Both the position numbers and the translations under genes were made by a program. The notes under the pieces were generated by a model. It was not told where the DNA came from and did no database searches. It saw only the letters and a program-made list of their open reading frames with translations. DNA of 64,000 nt from NCBI GenBank assembly GCA_025738555.1, contig JAOVFP010000016.1:992001-1056000 (forward strand), written 5' to 3'. Shown here in pieces: positions 44,126 through 56,200 of this stretch. The number at the start of each line of letters is the position of its first letter. The stretch's first letter is position 1. The DNA is from Cyathus striatus. Taxonomy: Eukaryota > Basidiomycota > Agaricomycetes > Agaricales > Nidulariaceae.

Positions 44126-46245
44126 TTACATATCCGGAGACATTGACGCCAAGAAATTTCTTGTTGATTCGGACCGAGGTACGATTGTACACCGAAATGG
44201 AAGAGGGCGGCTAGATAACAATTAGAGGGATCAATAAATTAGTTATAATCAAACTCACTACACCAGAGATGTGCCATATTCCATGCTTGGTGCGATACTA
44301 TTTCCTTGTTCATCCAAGGCAGGTAATATGTCGAATAGTGCTAATATAGAGGCAGCAGAAAGCCAAAGGGTTGACCATGCAATATGGGATCCGGGACAAA
44401 CTCTGAAGACTGGTTGGTTCTCTATTATTGCAATCATGATATAGGCACCCACCTTCGTCCAAACCCAAATACAAAAGACGCTGGATCGCGAATGTCAGGG
44501 TTCATCTTTCCATTTTTCAGGAACCTCTCTGGGTTGAACTCAGAAGGATTGGGATAGTCTTCTTCATTGTTCAGCATCGCCCTGTTATGCATCAGTTTGA
44601 AACGTTTACATTAGAGTTTCAATAATTACACTCACCATACGTTTCCGATCACGAATGATTTGGCGGGAATGTGATACCCTTTATATACATCATCCTCTTG
44701 CAAGGAATGTGGAATAGCTTCACAAATATTAGATATACCATATTAGCATTCAAATTTTATGGGCTTACCTATGGGAGCTGGTGGCCGCGTTCTAAGTTGA
44801 ATTAGTTAATATGGCAGTTGTCCTTATCAGGTAAAACACAAAGCCTACCGTAGTACCTCCTTCAATATGGCAGAGAGATATGGTAACGATGGTTCATCCT
44901 GATACGTTGGAAGCCTGACATCATTAATAATTGCGTCTAGTTCTCGCTGAGCTTTACGCTGAATATCTGGGAAACGAAGCATAGCAAGAATAGAGCTATG
45001 TAGGGCAGATACACTCGTATCAGATCCAGCTAAACAGATTTACCCTTAGTACTGGAGATCAAAGGTAAGATATATTGTTCTCACCACTGAAGAACATCCC
45101 AGCAGCGTCTTTTATAACGAGACGTTGGTAAGTTGTATCTTTTGCAGGATCTATCGCATCAAGAGATAGTGACAAGAAAGAACTCTTGCCAACCCCTTCG
45201 TGCTATTTGGCCTTTTAATAACACGTTGCACAACGACTGCGACTCGAAACTTACAATCTTTCTCTCTCCCTCTTCGAACGGCATATTCCTCGATGCCAAT
45301 GCAAGTTTTTTCCATTCTCTCGCAGTTCGTTTGAACCCGGCACCAGGGAACCATTCAGGAAGGTATTTCAGAGCTGGTATGATATCGACGAGAAAAGTTC
45401 CAGGAACTGAAGCGATGCCTAACGTTCGGATAGCCTCTTCCGCGAGGTTAACGAATGGATCATCAGTTTTCTTGATATCGATTCCATAGGCGAGTGATAA
45501 TACGATTCCACCGATAGCACTAAGCAATGTATAGTTCAAGTAGGTGTGTTTACAAGGTGAAAAGATAAACTTACTGTCGTGTATGGTCCAAGAACTTCTC
45601 TGGTGTTTCATATAATTGTTGTACGAGCCCCTGCATAAACTGTGCGGTTCTTGGTCGATGAACGTCGTGCTTAAAAGGAGGGAAGTGATCTTGAATTAGC
45701 TTTCGTCGTATCCTAAACTCCTCCCCGTATGACATTGCAGATAACATCCACTCCCATCCCATCCTAAGGGTATAATTAATCTTCATTCGTTTTTAGTGAA
45801 GACACGGAACGCACAGCTCAGCCGCCATCGGAAATCTGGGACTTCAGGAACGTTCAGTATGTATTCGAAATTGTGAAATAAAATCAAAGGTCGCTCGTAC
45901 CGATCGGAATACAACTTCCAGCGTTTGTCAAACAAATCTGTTGCTGCCTCCGCTGAGTTTAGTACGACCATGTTCATTCCTGCAGCTTGTACGTGGATAA
46001 TGTCGGAATCTGGTACATAACAATGTGAGAAAATAAGAGTAGTAATAACATGCAATCCACGTACTGTATTTCTTTCCCCACTCTGAAAATGTCAACCACT
46101 CAAACCCATGAGGCATATCAAGTATGTTTCCTATAAGTGGAAGCTTTCGAGGTCCAGGAGGGAAAGGATGTTTAGGCCTTCTATAGTGGGAATATAGATA
46201 GACAGATATCGCAGCGAGAATACAGAGGAGTGCGTTGGATGTCAT
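44126..46245 (-). CDS. Cytochrome P450 monooxygenase 1
   Basis: Twelve exons by my reading, about 508 aa, from M-T-S-N-A-L-L at 46,245 to S-M-S-P-D-M stop at 44,126. Signals include an N-terminal membrane anchor, the proline-rich hinge P-F-P-P-G-P-R-K-L-P-L-I-G-N, I-helix A-G-S-D-T-S, K-helix K-E-V-L-R, N-P-E-R-F and heme loop F-G-F-G-R-R-V-C-P-G. Two micro-exons are needed: 21 nt giving F-P-M-A-A-E-L after S-D-R, and 23 nt giving T-R-P-P-A-P-I after V-L-R. The fold resembles fungal OrdA/CYP64-type P450s, ER-bound oxidases of secondary metabolites. All splice junctions read GT..AG. No lesion was found. Its tandem paralogue follows immediately upstream on the same strand. Confidence 0.88.
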
Positions 46246-47146
46246 GGTTCAGATTGTTCAGAGTTGAATTCGGATTTCAACTTTGGAAGCTGTTTTCAGC
46301 TTGTTTTAAGTCATTCGAAAGTGTTGTACGCAATCCGATACTAACCGCATTGCGATCACTAGGCGATCACACCAGAAACAAGGGCGAGCACCGAGCACCA
46401 CGCATGTTTCTTCTCACTCCGCTTTAATGTACATGTTAGGATGAAGAATGCGTGAAGAATGGTATTGCTATGCAGGGCGATGCGGGCTCCGAGCCCGGTG
46501 TCTATAGCGTTAAGCACTTCAAGTACTTGAGGTACTTACCTCCCGTTTGTGTCGTGGTATGTCAGTACGAGGTTGGGAGGGAGAAACAAAGACGACTGGG
46601 ACATGGCTGAGTGTGTATTGAGCTTATGTTCCACATAGCTGGCGTAAGAGAAGGTAAGCTGGTAGTAGGACCGTCACAGGAGTTAGGTAGGAGTTGGGCT
46701 AGAAGGAGAAGAAGCTGAGGAGAAGTTTCATACTAACTACGTAGCTGGGAGCTGCGCAAATGTAGTCGGATCAGAGTTAGACCGGAGGGCCGGTCTGCCT
46801 ATCTTGGGAACGAGGTCATATTGACGAGATACCCCCACGCCAGTCATGTGACGCCAGCGTGATCTCGTCTAGACGGTTCGGCTTCCGGACTAACCGTCGA
46901 GCACTGCGCGCAGTAAGTTACTGAAGTCTTTTGTCATTGGTTGCTGCTAAGTGCTAACTCAGTGCTATCGGGTGCTGAAGCATTCCATAGTAATCATCGT
47001 ATTTTTGTGCTAAATGGTAAGCGGAATCTATTCAGCCCAACATTGAACAATTATACATAGAAGATACGCGAAGAACACAACATGTTCATATAAAATCCAG
47101 TCTCAAGGACTGCTACTGCATGATTGTAGTAAGTATTATGAGTGCA
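46246..47146. other. Spacer between the two P450 genes
   Basis: Holds the promoter of P450 1 (minus strand) and the hairpin at 46,779-46,796. No coding sequence. Confidence 0.45.
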
Positions 47147-49271
47147 TTACATTTCAGGAGACATTGACGCCAAGAATTTTTTTGTTGATTCAGACCGAGG
47201 CACAATTTTGCACTGAAATGGAAGAGGACGGCTAGATACCAGTTAGAGGGATCAATAAATAAGTTAAAATTAGACTCACTACACCAAAGAGGTGCAATAT
47301 TCCATGCTTGGTGCGATACTATTTCCGTGTTCGTCCAAGGCAGGTGATATGTCAAACAGAGCTAATATAGAGGCAGCAGAAAGCCAAAGGGATGACCATG
47401 CGATATGGGATCCGGGACAGACTCTAAAGCCGACTTAATTCATTAAAAGGCTGTGCATGATGTAGGCACCCACCTTCTTCCAAACCCGAATACTAAAGAC
47501 GCTGGATCGCGTATTTCAGGGTTCAACTTTCCATTTTTCAGGAATCTCTCTGGAGTAAATTCAGATGGATTGGGATAGTCATCCTCATTGTTCAACATCG
47601 CCCTATTATGTGTTAATCTGAAACGTTCACATCAGATTTTCAGTGCTCACCATACGTTTGCGATCACGAATGATTTGACAGGAATGTGATACCCTTTATA
47701 CACATCATCCTTTCCCAATGAATGCGGAATGCCTTCATAAATGTCAGTTATTTAGTAACATTCAAATATTATAGGTTTACCCATGGGAGCTGGCGGCCGC
47801 GCTCTATGTTGCACTAGTTTGCATATTCACCTTATCAGGTATATTAGCATAAAGCTCACCGTAACACTTCCTTCACGACGGCAGAGAGATAAGGTAACGA
47901 TAGTTCATCCTGGAATGTTGGGAGCCTGCTATTATTTAGAATAGCGTCTAGTTCTCGTTGAGCTTTACGTTGAACTTCTGGGAAACAGAGCATGTAAAGT
48001 ATAAAGCTATGTAACGCTGATACACTCGTGTCAGATCCAGCTAAGCACATTTGCCTCAGTAATGGGTACAAAAAGGGGAGATAACCTAATTCTCACCACT
48101 GAAGAACATTCCAGCAGCATCTTTTATAACGAGACGCTGGTAATTTACATCTTTTGAAGGATTTATCGCGTCAAGAGATAGTGATAAGAAAGAACGCTTG
48201 GCTACCCCTTCGCGCTGTTTAGTTTTTTAATACGTTGCATGAAGGCCACAATTAGAAACCTACAATCTTTCTCTCTCCTTCTTCAAATGGTAGATCCCTC
48301 GATGCCAATGCAAGCTTTTTCCATTCCCTTGCAGTCCGTTTAAATCCAGCACCGGGGAACCACTCAGGAAGGTATTTCAGAGCAGGTATGATGTCAACGA
48401 GGAAAGTTCCAGGAACTGCAGCGATCCCTAAAGTTCGAATAGCCTCCTCCGCGAGGTTGACAAACGGGTCATCAGTTCGTTTGATATCGATACCATAAGC
48501 GAGTGATAGCACGATTCCACCAATAGCACTATGTATTATTTAGTTAAAGGTGTCATCCTTTTAAGATCATGAGAAGGACATACTGGCGTGTGTGATCTAA
48601 GAACTTCTCGGGAGATTCATACAATTGCTGTAGGAGTACTTGCACAAATTGAGTGATTCTTGGTCGATGAACTTCATGCTTAAAGGGAGGGAAGTGTTCT
48701 TGGATTAGTTTTCGTCGTGTCCTGAACTCCTCCCCGTAAGACATTGAAGAAAACTGCCACTCCCACCCCATCCTACATAATAGACGCTGTTTCAGTTTGT
48801 TCTATAGTGCCAAGACATTGAACTTACAGCTCGGCGGCCATCAGAAACCTGGGACTTGATAAATGTTCAGTATGCTATTCGGAAATGAAGCTGTCGAGTA
48901 GAATGATGATATTCCGTACCGATCCGAATATACCCTCCACCGTTTTTCAAACAAATCTACCGCTGCCTCCGCTGAGTTCAGCACGACCATGTTCAGTCCT
49001 GCAGCCTGTACATGGATTATATCAGAATCTGGTTTATAGAAATGTTAGATATTCAAGAAATGAGATCAAATTGGCTTGTAATCGACGTGCTGTATCTTTT
49101 TCCCCACTCTGAAAAAGTCAACCATTCAAATCCGTGAGGCATATCGAATATGTTCCCTATAAGCGGAAGCTTTCGGGGTCCAGGAGGAAGCGGATGTTTA
49201 GGTCGCCTATACTGGGAGTATAGATAGATAGACACTGCAGCGAAAACATAGATGAGGGCAACGGATGTCAT
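47147..49271 (-). CDS. Cytochrome P450 monooxygenase 2, tandem paralogue
   Basis: Same exon layout as P450 1, including both micro-exons (F-L-M-A-A-E-L; A-R-P-P-A-P-M), and about the same length. Starts M-T-S-V-A-L-I at 49,271 and ends S-M-S-P-E-M stop at 47,147. It has A-G-S-D-T-S, K-E-V-L-R, T-P-E-R-F and F-G-F-G-R-R-V-C-P-G. The first intron's donor is GCACGT where P450 1 has GTACGT, so the intron would be GC-AG, a permitted but rarer class; if not tolerated, the gene is impaired. No frameshift or stop was seen. The pair arose by tandem duplication and probably oxidise related substrates. Confidence 0.85.
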
Positions 49272-50925
49272 GGTGATGGTTCGAACTTCAGAGTTAAGAT
49301 GGGGGCTGTATCACACGTTGCTTTAACCAGTAAATATGCGCTCAGTGTGCGCTACTTCTGCGATCACAAGGCGTTCATATCAAGCTTAGAACGCTCGTTC
49401 AGCATCCCCATTTGGTTGTATATGTTATGTGCGATGTTAGAATGTTGTTATAACGCCGGAAAAAGCGGATTCCGAAGTCTATCCCGTCGTCCGACGTCGC
49501 CTTGATACATCCTGACCCCCCGCTGGAAGCATGCGCAATCACGGATCTCGTAAAATTTCAGTGAGCTATTTGAAATAGCAAAACAAAGGAAGGATAAGTA
49601 TGCAGTATGTATTACGTCGTTTATGGTCTGAAAGACTCGGTACTTATATTAGAAAGTGTGAACATTGGAGACTGGAAGTACTTAGGTAGGAGATAGAAGC
49701 CTAACAGCGTTTGTATTCTGCCGATGCCACCATCATCGGCAGATAAGTAGCTTGTAACATACTTACGATAATTAAGGTGGTTGTCTGTTCCTGCCATCAT
49801 CGTCTTCCATAATAATCGCAAATGTTATGATATGTTAGTACACAAATGATTCGTCGACAATGGCTACCAAGAGTCCCTTTATCAAGTGCTGCAACGAAAA
49901 CCATTGATCTTGCAAGTTGCAACCAGTTACTTACCGCATTCACACGTATGATGTGGTATAACGGTTTAACCTACTCCATGCGCAATGTCTGCTAGAAAAG
50001 GGTTTTTGCTGATGATACTATATTGTAACCAGAAATGGTGTGAAAGCCTCGTGGGAAGTCTCATCGGAGTCAAAAATATCGAACCACTCCAGTCTCGTTT
50101 CGGGCTTGCACGTCTCACGTAGCTCTTTGGAAACTCGTCAAAACCAACTCTCGTCGACCACGTATGTAACTACTGTGAACACTGAAGCTTGAAGGATACA
50201 CCCTGACTGAAAGAGAGCCCCCGTTCCGTTCAAATGTCCCACCTAGCCTTTCTCCCCAGTTCTCTGCTCCACTTCCTGCTCCTTCGACTGGAGACCGTGA
50301 TACTTACGAGAACGAGCCTCAGCGTCATCAGTGTACATCTTCCCCGCTCTCTTCGACCGGAAGCTGTACTGCTTATGATACGTAGCATGGGCGTGCGTGG
50401 TACAAGTGCCTTCTGAAATTGGAGTTACTGGGATTGGGATCGTGGACGAATGCCCGCATCGTCAGCCTCTACTACTACTAGTACGCCCTTTTTTTCGCTC
50501 TCCCTTCCCCTCCCAGTTTGAACTTCCGTCTGTTTCGTTCTCCCCTTTCTCCCCTTGCTTCACTCCTCTCGCTACATACTTTTCTTGCGCACATCCTCTC
50601 ATCCTCTCTTCATCATATCGCTCGCTTTCCTCTACCTCTTCGTTACTCCCCCCCTCCACCTCTTTCCCTTATCCCCTCCCTCCCCACATTCCTACCATCT
50701 CCCTTCGTTCTCTTACACCTCCACTCTCGTTTTCTCTTATTACGCTTCTCTTACCGTTATGCTGACGCACCCAACAGTGACTTCCTTCTAATACCATCCC
50801 ACTAGCAGGCCGTCTTCTTCCTGCTATAACCCATTATCCCTGTACGTCCTGAGCAGGAGATCGACAAAACACGTGGTGCTTTACGTCGTGGAGAACGTGA
50901 AGCCGTAGAGTTGAAGGTTGGACGT
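49272..50925. other. Gene-poor stretch with C/T-rich DNA
   Basis: From about 50,460 the plus strand is pyrimidine-rich, producing long but meaningless Ser/Leu/Pro frames. No gene is supported. Confidence 0.45.
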
Positions 50926-51760
50926 GAGTGGGCGGAGAGCTAATCATGATGAACGACATGCACAATAGGTGTGTTGCGCTGTTGCTCTTTCGCTGTTGAA
51001 GCGGTCCCCCCCCCGTTTCTTCTTCCTTTCCGTCCTCGCGTACATTGTCCATGCTCTACCCATCCTCGTTTCCTTCTTATATTCCGTGTTTTCCACCTCT
51101 TCCTCTTCTCCGTTCCCGCCCCCGTCCCAGCCCTAGTCCTTATTACGCGTTCCCACTTACGTCTCCCCTTCCCCTAACCAAGATGTTCCCTTCATCTCCC
51201 CGTCCTCTTTTCGTCCACATCCTCGTATCCTACCAACACAGCTCCGTACTTTCTTTAACACTGTTCATACCTACTCCTCCCTCCTCTCCTTCTGTCTCGG
51301 TCTTCCATGGTGCTTATGTTTAAAAGATTAACCGGCCTCTCCATAGACACCGTGCACCGTCATCTTTACACGTCCTCCGCACCTTAACGCCTTACAGGAC
51401 ACCAAGCTCATTTCGGTTAGAGCATGTGCGTGGCAGGGTAGGAGGGAAAGCTCTCGATAGAGTACCGCGTCATCAACTACCCCGTTCACTCTTGTCCTAC
51501 TGGCGTACATCACGTTAAAACGAAGCTGCGCCTCACTGCCCTTTCACTAGTCATATTGTTGCGCGTACAATGAAATGTACAAGCTAGCTTAACGTTACAG
51601 CCACGGGTGATTATAGAGCGGTATTCGATAGCGAGGACACCACAGTTCCACTGTCGTCGGAAGCCGTCGGGATGAAGCCTGGGCGTGGGTTAGGGAGTGC
51701 AATGCATGATGAACGAGATACACTATAGGTGTGTTGCGCTCTTACTTTTTTCTGTTCAAA
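50926..51760 (+). repeat. Diverged direct repeat, two copies about 757 bp apart
   Basis: CATGATGAACGACATGCACAATAGGTGTGTTGCGCT near 50,947 recurs as CATGATGAACGAGATACACTATAGGTGTGTTGCGCT near 51,704, each followed by a C/T-rich stretch. The flanks are more weakly similar. This looks like two copies of a repeat unit of roughly 750 bp of unknown class. Confidence 0.5.
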
Positions 51761-52916
51761 TATTGAGTTTCGCTCCTCTCCCCTTTATCCTCACCTGCAC
51801 CGTGTACATTAAGCTCAACTCCTCCTTTTTACATTACCATTCGGATGACGGCTGGAGAGAGTTAATAATAGGATATGGAAGAATTGTGATGTACAATTTT
51901 GTGGGCGGATACCACTGTGACTGTACTTGAACTGTGACTACTTGAACTTGAATTCCATACTAAAGATATTTGCTTAGTTAAATATGTTACGATAACATTA
52001 GATTGAACGCTTATACATATGGGTTACTGAACCTGACGGTCATTGGTGTGAGGAGGCGACAAGGATCGTTGACGACTTGACGCTGAGCTCGGCCCGGATT
52101 TAGAGTGGACGCCCATGGAACGGCAATTCCCGATGATAGTTTTGTAGTATGTGTATGTCACTTCCTCTCCCCTTAGTATCCTCTCACTATCGACACTCCT
52201 TGTTCCTTAGCCATAGAACTCCGTCCGCCACCCACCTTCTACCCTCTAAATTAACAACCACACTCCAAACGATCAAAACAAACACATCGACTCAGTACTA
52301 CATGCCCATGGTTCGCACTCGGCGCTAGCACCTGACCCACATAGACCATTCAACCCTCCATCTACCGCGAACTCGCCAGCAACATCGACCCTGTGATGGC
52401 TGTGCTATGCGCTTTAACGCGCTGTGTCGAGGCTGAATGAAGCAGAGATCATCAAGAGGCGGTTACAGTACGTTATAGCAGTCGTTTCTCATCCAAAACG
52501 GCTTACTTATTCATACTTTTACAAGACACATTTGTGTCCAAAGGATCCACCACCGATTCACGACCACCTTCCACCAACGCTGCCCTAGGCTTTTGCGTTT
52601 TTACTTTTAATTACTTTAGCAGTTTTCAGCAAAACATGCGGCTGGAGCTCTTCCTCCCCGATTTACCTACTCAGGAAATAGCACATCTGCGTAGATTGAG
52701 TAGTGGAGATTGGTTTACGCTGCTGGCATGTTGTACGTCTCCATCATTCTTCGTTCTACGAGACGATTCATTGAATCAGGTAGTGAGATGCCATGATGCG
52801 AAGTATCGACGCCCCATCGTGCAAAGGATATATATGCTGGTTACATCCATTAGGCTCCCATTCATCCCGCTTTAAAACAGCAACCTCCAACCGCACCTTC
52901 GAAGACTAAGACGTCA
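51761..52916. other. Gene-poor stretch
   Basis: No supported gene. A 113-codon frame at 52,534-52,875 (plus) has no recognisable domain. Confidence 0.35.
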
Positions 52917-53195
52917 TTTAAGATCAATTTCACTAAATGTATAGTATTTTGTGTTTGGCGCGATGATGTTGCCTTTGGCATCCACGGTCGGAACGTTGTT
53001 GAAAAGGGCTAAAATAGAAGCAGCAGAAAGCCACAGCAATGACCACGCGATATGGGCTCCAGGGCACACTCTGGGTTAAGAACTTAGTATTTGATTAGAA
53101 TGCTGAGTGTGTGAATATAGACACTAATCTGCTTCCAAATCCAAATAATACAGAGGCTGGATCGTGAATTTCAGGGTTCAGCTTCCCATTTTTCA
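52917..53195 (-). pseudogene. Third P450, C-terminal relic cut at the compositional boundary
   Basis: Two partial exons match P450s 1 and 2: K-N-G-K-L-N-P-E-I-H-D-P-A-S-V-L-F-G-F-G-S-R, then V-C-P-G-A-H-I-A-W-S-L-L-W-L-S-A-A-S-I-L-A-L-F. The intron donor between them is ATTAGT instead of GTGGGT, and the last exon is missing (stop after S-E-I-D-L-K). On the other side, similarity ends abruptly near 53,195, within P-E-R-F-L-K-N-G, and CpG-depleted DNA begins about 30 bp on. The rest of the gene was evidently removed or displaced when the flank was joined here. Confidence 0.85.
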
Positions 53196-53226
53196 TGTCA
53201 CGAAAACCTAGTTTTCCACCCAACGC

Positions 53227-56200
53227 ATTACAGTGCATGTTAATGCCTTAAGGCATTTCCTGCCCCCCAAGAGAAAGAAATCTTAGATGGCATTGGGGAC
53301 TTGTGGAGATCCCTATAACACACTTCAACAAATGTGATAACTTGTAAAGCCCAGTACTGAGTCTTACAATGAAGTTGATGTCATTCAATGACTTTTATGC
53401 TTGTATAAGACTGATCCAAAAGGTAAAATAAATGTTCAAATGATGTTCCAGCACATGTGAAAATTTTCATTGAGCATTAAATAAAAAGTCTTAATTTCTT
53501 CTTCCTACATAAATACAGTACAACTAATACTACTGCTTAAGGAGATAAGTAATGCAGATTAGTACACACATCACACTATGAATAGTACTTACCAGATTAT
53601 CTTATTGCTTACCTTTAAATTATGTAACTTACCTACTGGCTAAAGTTCTTCAGTCAAGTCATGAAGACTTGATGGCATAATGCCCTTACTGATGTCACCC
53701 TTTTATATGTCTTAGGTAGGTGCTTTAGTTAGCACTCAACCAGATCTCGCATAGTCTCAGCTCTAAGTTCTGGTTGTGTCCCATTAGGCTTAGATGCTCT
53801 AGGCTTGTCCAGAATTCTATCTAGTTTTACTTGCTGCTGCTTCACAATGCTACTCCATGTCACAAACCATATAAAATATAACCATTGTAGTAATGAAATT
53901 ATATTTTGCCATTTATAGAAATTATTTTCTTTCTGGTTAATGATAAGGTAGACAAGTGAACTGATATCACCAATATATTAAAAGGCTACTTTAGAGTCAA
54001 TAAATACATTCCTGTAATATGTATATATTAGGTATGTTGCAATGGAATATCATTGTGATCTGCCAATGATTGCAGCATTGGTGTATTCCTATGAATACAT
54101 GGAGTAAGTACACCTACATAAGAATAAAACATACCTTGTTGTATTTAGTCTTGAATAGAATACAACATTTGAGAATTGAGTGTTTGCGTCATAGCATGTA
54201 TGTTAAGTGGAGTCTTTGAAGTGTAAGTCAATCGAGGGCAAGTGTTGAACAAGTCATGTGCTACCGCCAATTGGACCATCTGATGATATTCTGCAATCAA
54301 CAATACTAGATACTGTAGTCTAGTACTTTAAGTAGCAAGTAGATACATAAATATACCTATGTACCCTTTTTAGCAACAGTACAAGACTTAGTGCTTGGCC
54401 TAAAGTTGAGTCTGGTTCTTACAGTCATGCTGTTTAAGAGGTTGAAAATGGATTGAATTTATGTATCTATCTACTGACATTTATATACCTTTTGTACTGT
54501 TTATTTCTAGAGTGTTCTCAATACATCTTCTAGGATGTAGTTATCTAAAGTCCCTTCTGTAATATACTACTACTGTTACTGGAACATTCTCAAGGGTTCA
54601 GTTAAGTTGTAGATGCTCTGAGAGCTCATTTTACCATTATGCAAGTCCAGACTGAACCATACTTGGTGATCTCAGGCTTTCTTATTTAAATGCTTCTTAC
54701 TCCTTTAGATATTTAATGATAAGATTGAATTGGATTGAGCAGCACAGCTGTGAAGTAACAAAATGACAAGATACAGAGATGAAATGATAAAGAAAAGAAG
54801 AGAAAGGGTGAGGAAATATGTTAACTCTATGAATAGTTGAATATCCATAACAAATATAGGGGTAGGGCAATATTGCTGTTACCTTGAAATTATGCCATAA
54901 TATTAGAGATACCTTAAGATGTCTTGTATAGCACTGGTAGACTTATAGTTTACCATAGGAATGCCCATACCTTACAATGAATTGCAGTCTCATTGTAATG
55001 TTTTCAGTACTATCTTATAATTATCTTATGGTGCATTATTATTAGAGTAAAGGCTTAATGCCTTCCAAGGTAAATTGGACTTTCATGACACAGAAACCCT
55101 ACTATTACATCTTACAATGCTGCATATTTTCATGAATACAATAGCAGGATGGATTCGCAGCATATCCTCTTCTCTAACCTGGATGTAGGATTCTGCAAAA
55201 TCACAACACTGGGCCTCTGACCTTCCAAACATACTTTATTACCTGGGTTCTTTGCATTGTGAATATATGCAAAGTTCTTTATGCCCCAGAAAGTAAATGC
55301 TCCTAAACTTGCAGTAGCTTCAGTAATCAGTGCCAAGCTTGTGTTGAGGGATTTCCTTAGTCTTGATGGTGCTACTTCAAAACTACAGGTAAAATATGAG
55401 AGTAAACTACTACAAAATGTAATAAGGAATACTATTCTAAAAATACCATAGTTCTGAAATAGTCTGCAAATTTATTATTTGAGGGCATTAACAACTCAAA
55501 TAAAATGTATATTGATACACCCCAAAACTATTTAATGGTTAAATCTCTCTATTTGTCATATAATATTAGAACTCAGTATTAGTATTGCACATCATGAGTA
55601 CAGGGGTTGGGGCAAGTCCTGAGTTGCTAATCAAAGTGTTCTTGTTATGATTTAGTAGACTGAAGTCTGAAATTGTACAAGTCAAAAGTCACATGACTTA
55701 ACTGATCTGAAGAACAAGTTAAATCAGTATTGAAGAAGTCTCGTTACAAGACAAGAGACTTAAGTTGAAAACTCAAGTATCAAAGTTAAGTAAGAATCAA
55801 GTAGTATTTCTTTAAGCTAAAGCTTGAGCTCTACAGCCCAAGTTCCTACTGTTTAAATACAAACTAGTTTGTACTAATAATAGATAAAATATGAGTCAAA
55901 GAAAGTATGTAAAGGCTGCGCACTGGTAAAGTGCAGTAAAGAAGTGTGAAAAAAAAGTAAGTATAGTACAATGACTTGACAAGAGTCATAATGAATCAGA
56001 AATGTGAGAAAAGTAAGTATAAATAAGTAATGACTTACATGTAGTCATTATGAGTCAAAAGTATAAATAATGCTGTGTAAAAGTAAAGGTGTTTGGCATC
56101 AATGGTCATGCCAAACATGTCAAAGTAAACTAATTGCAAACAAAAGAAAATAAAGAAAAAATGTAACAGTTCTATTTGAATACATTACTAAGGGAATGGT

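Noticed and set aside
50397..51323. Ser/Leu/Pro-rich plus-strand frames
   Set aside because: Produced by C/T-rich DNA; three overlapping frames are all open, which real genes rarely show.
11030..53226. Horizontal transfer of the whole CpG-normal segment
   Set aside because: Its genes have ordinary basidiomycete introns and families; CpG loss in the flanks explains the contrast without transfer.
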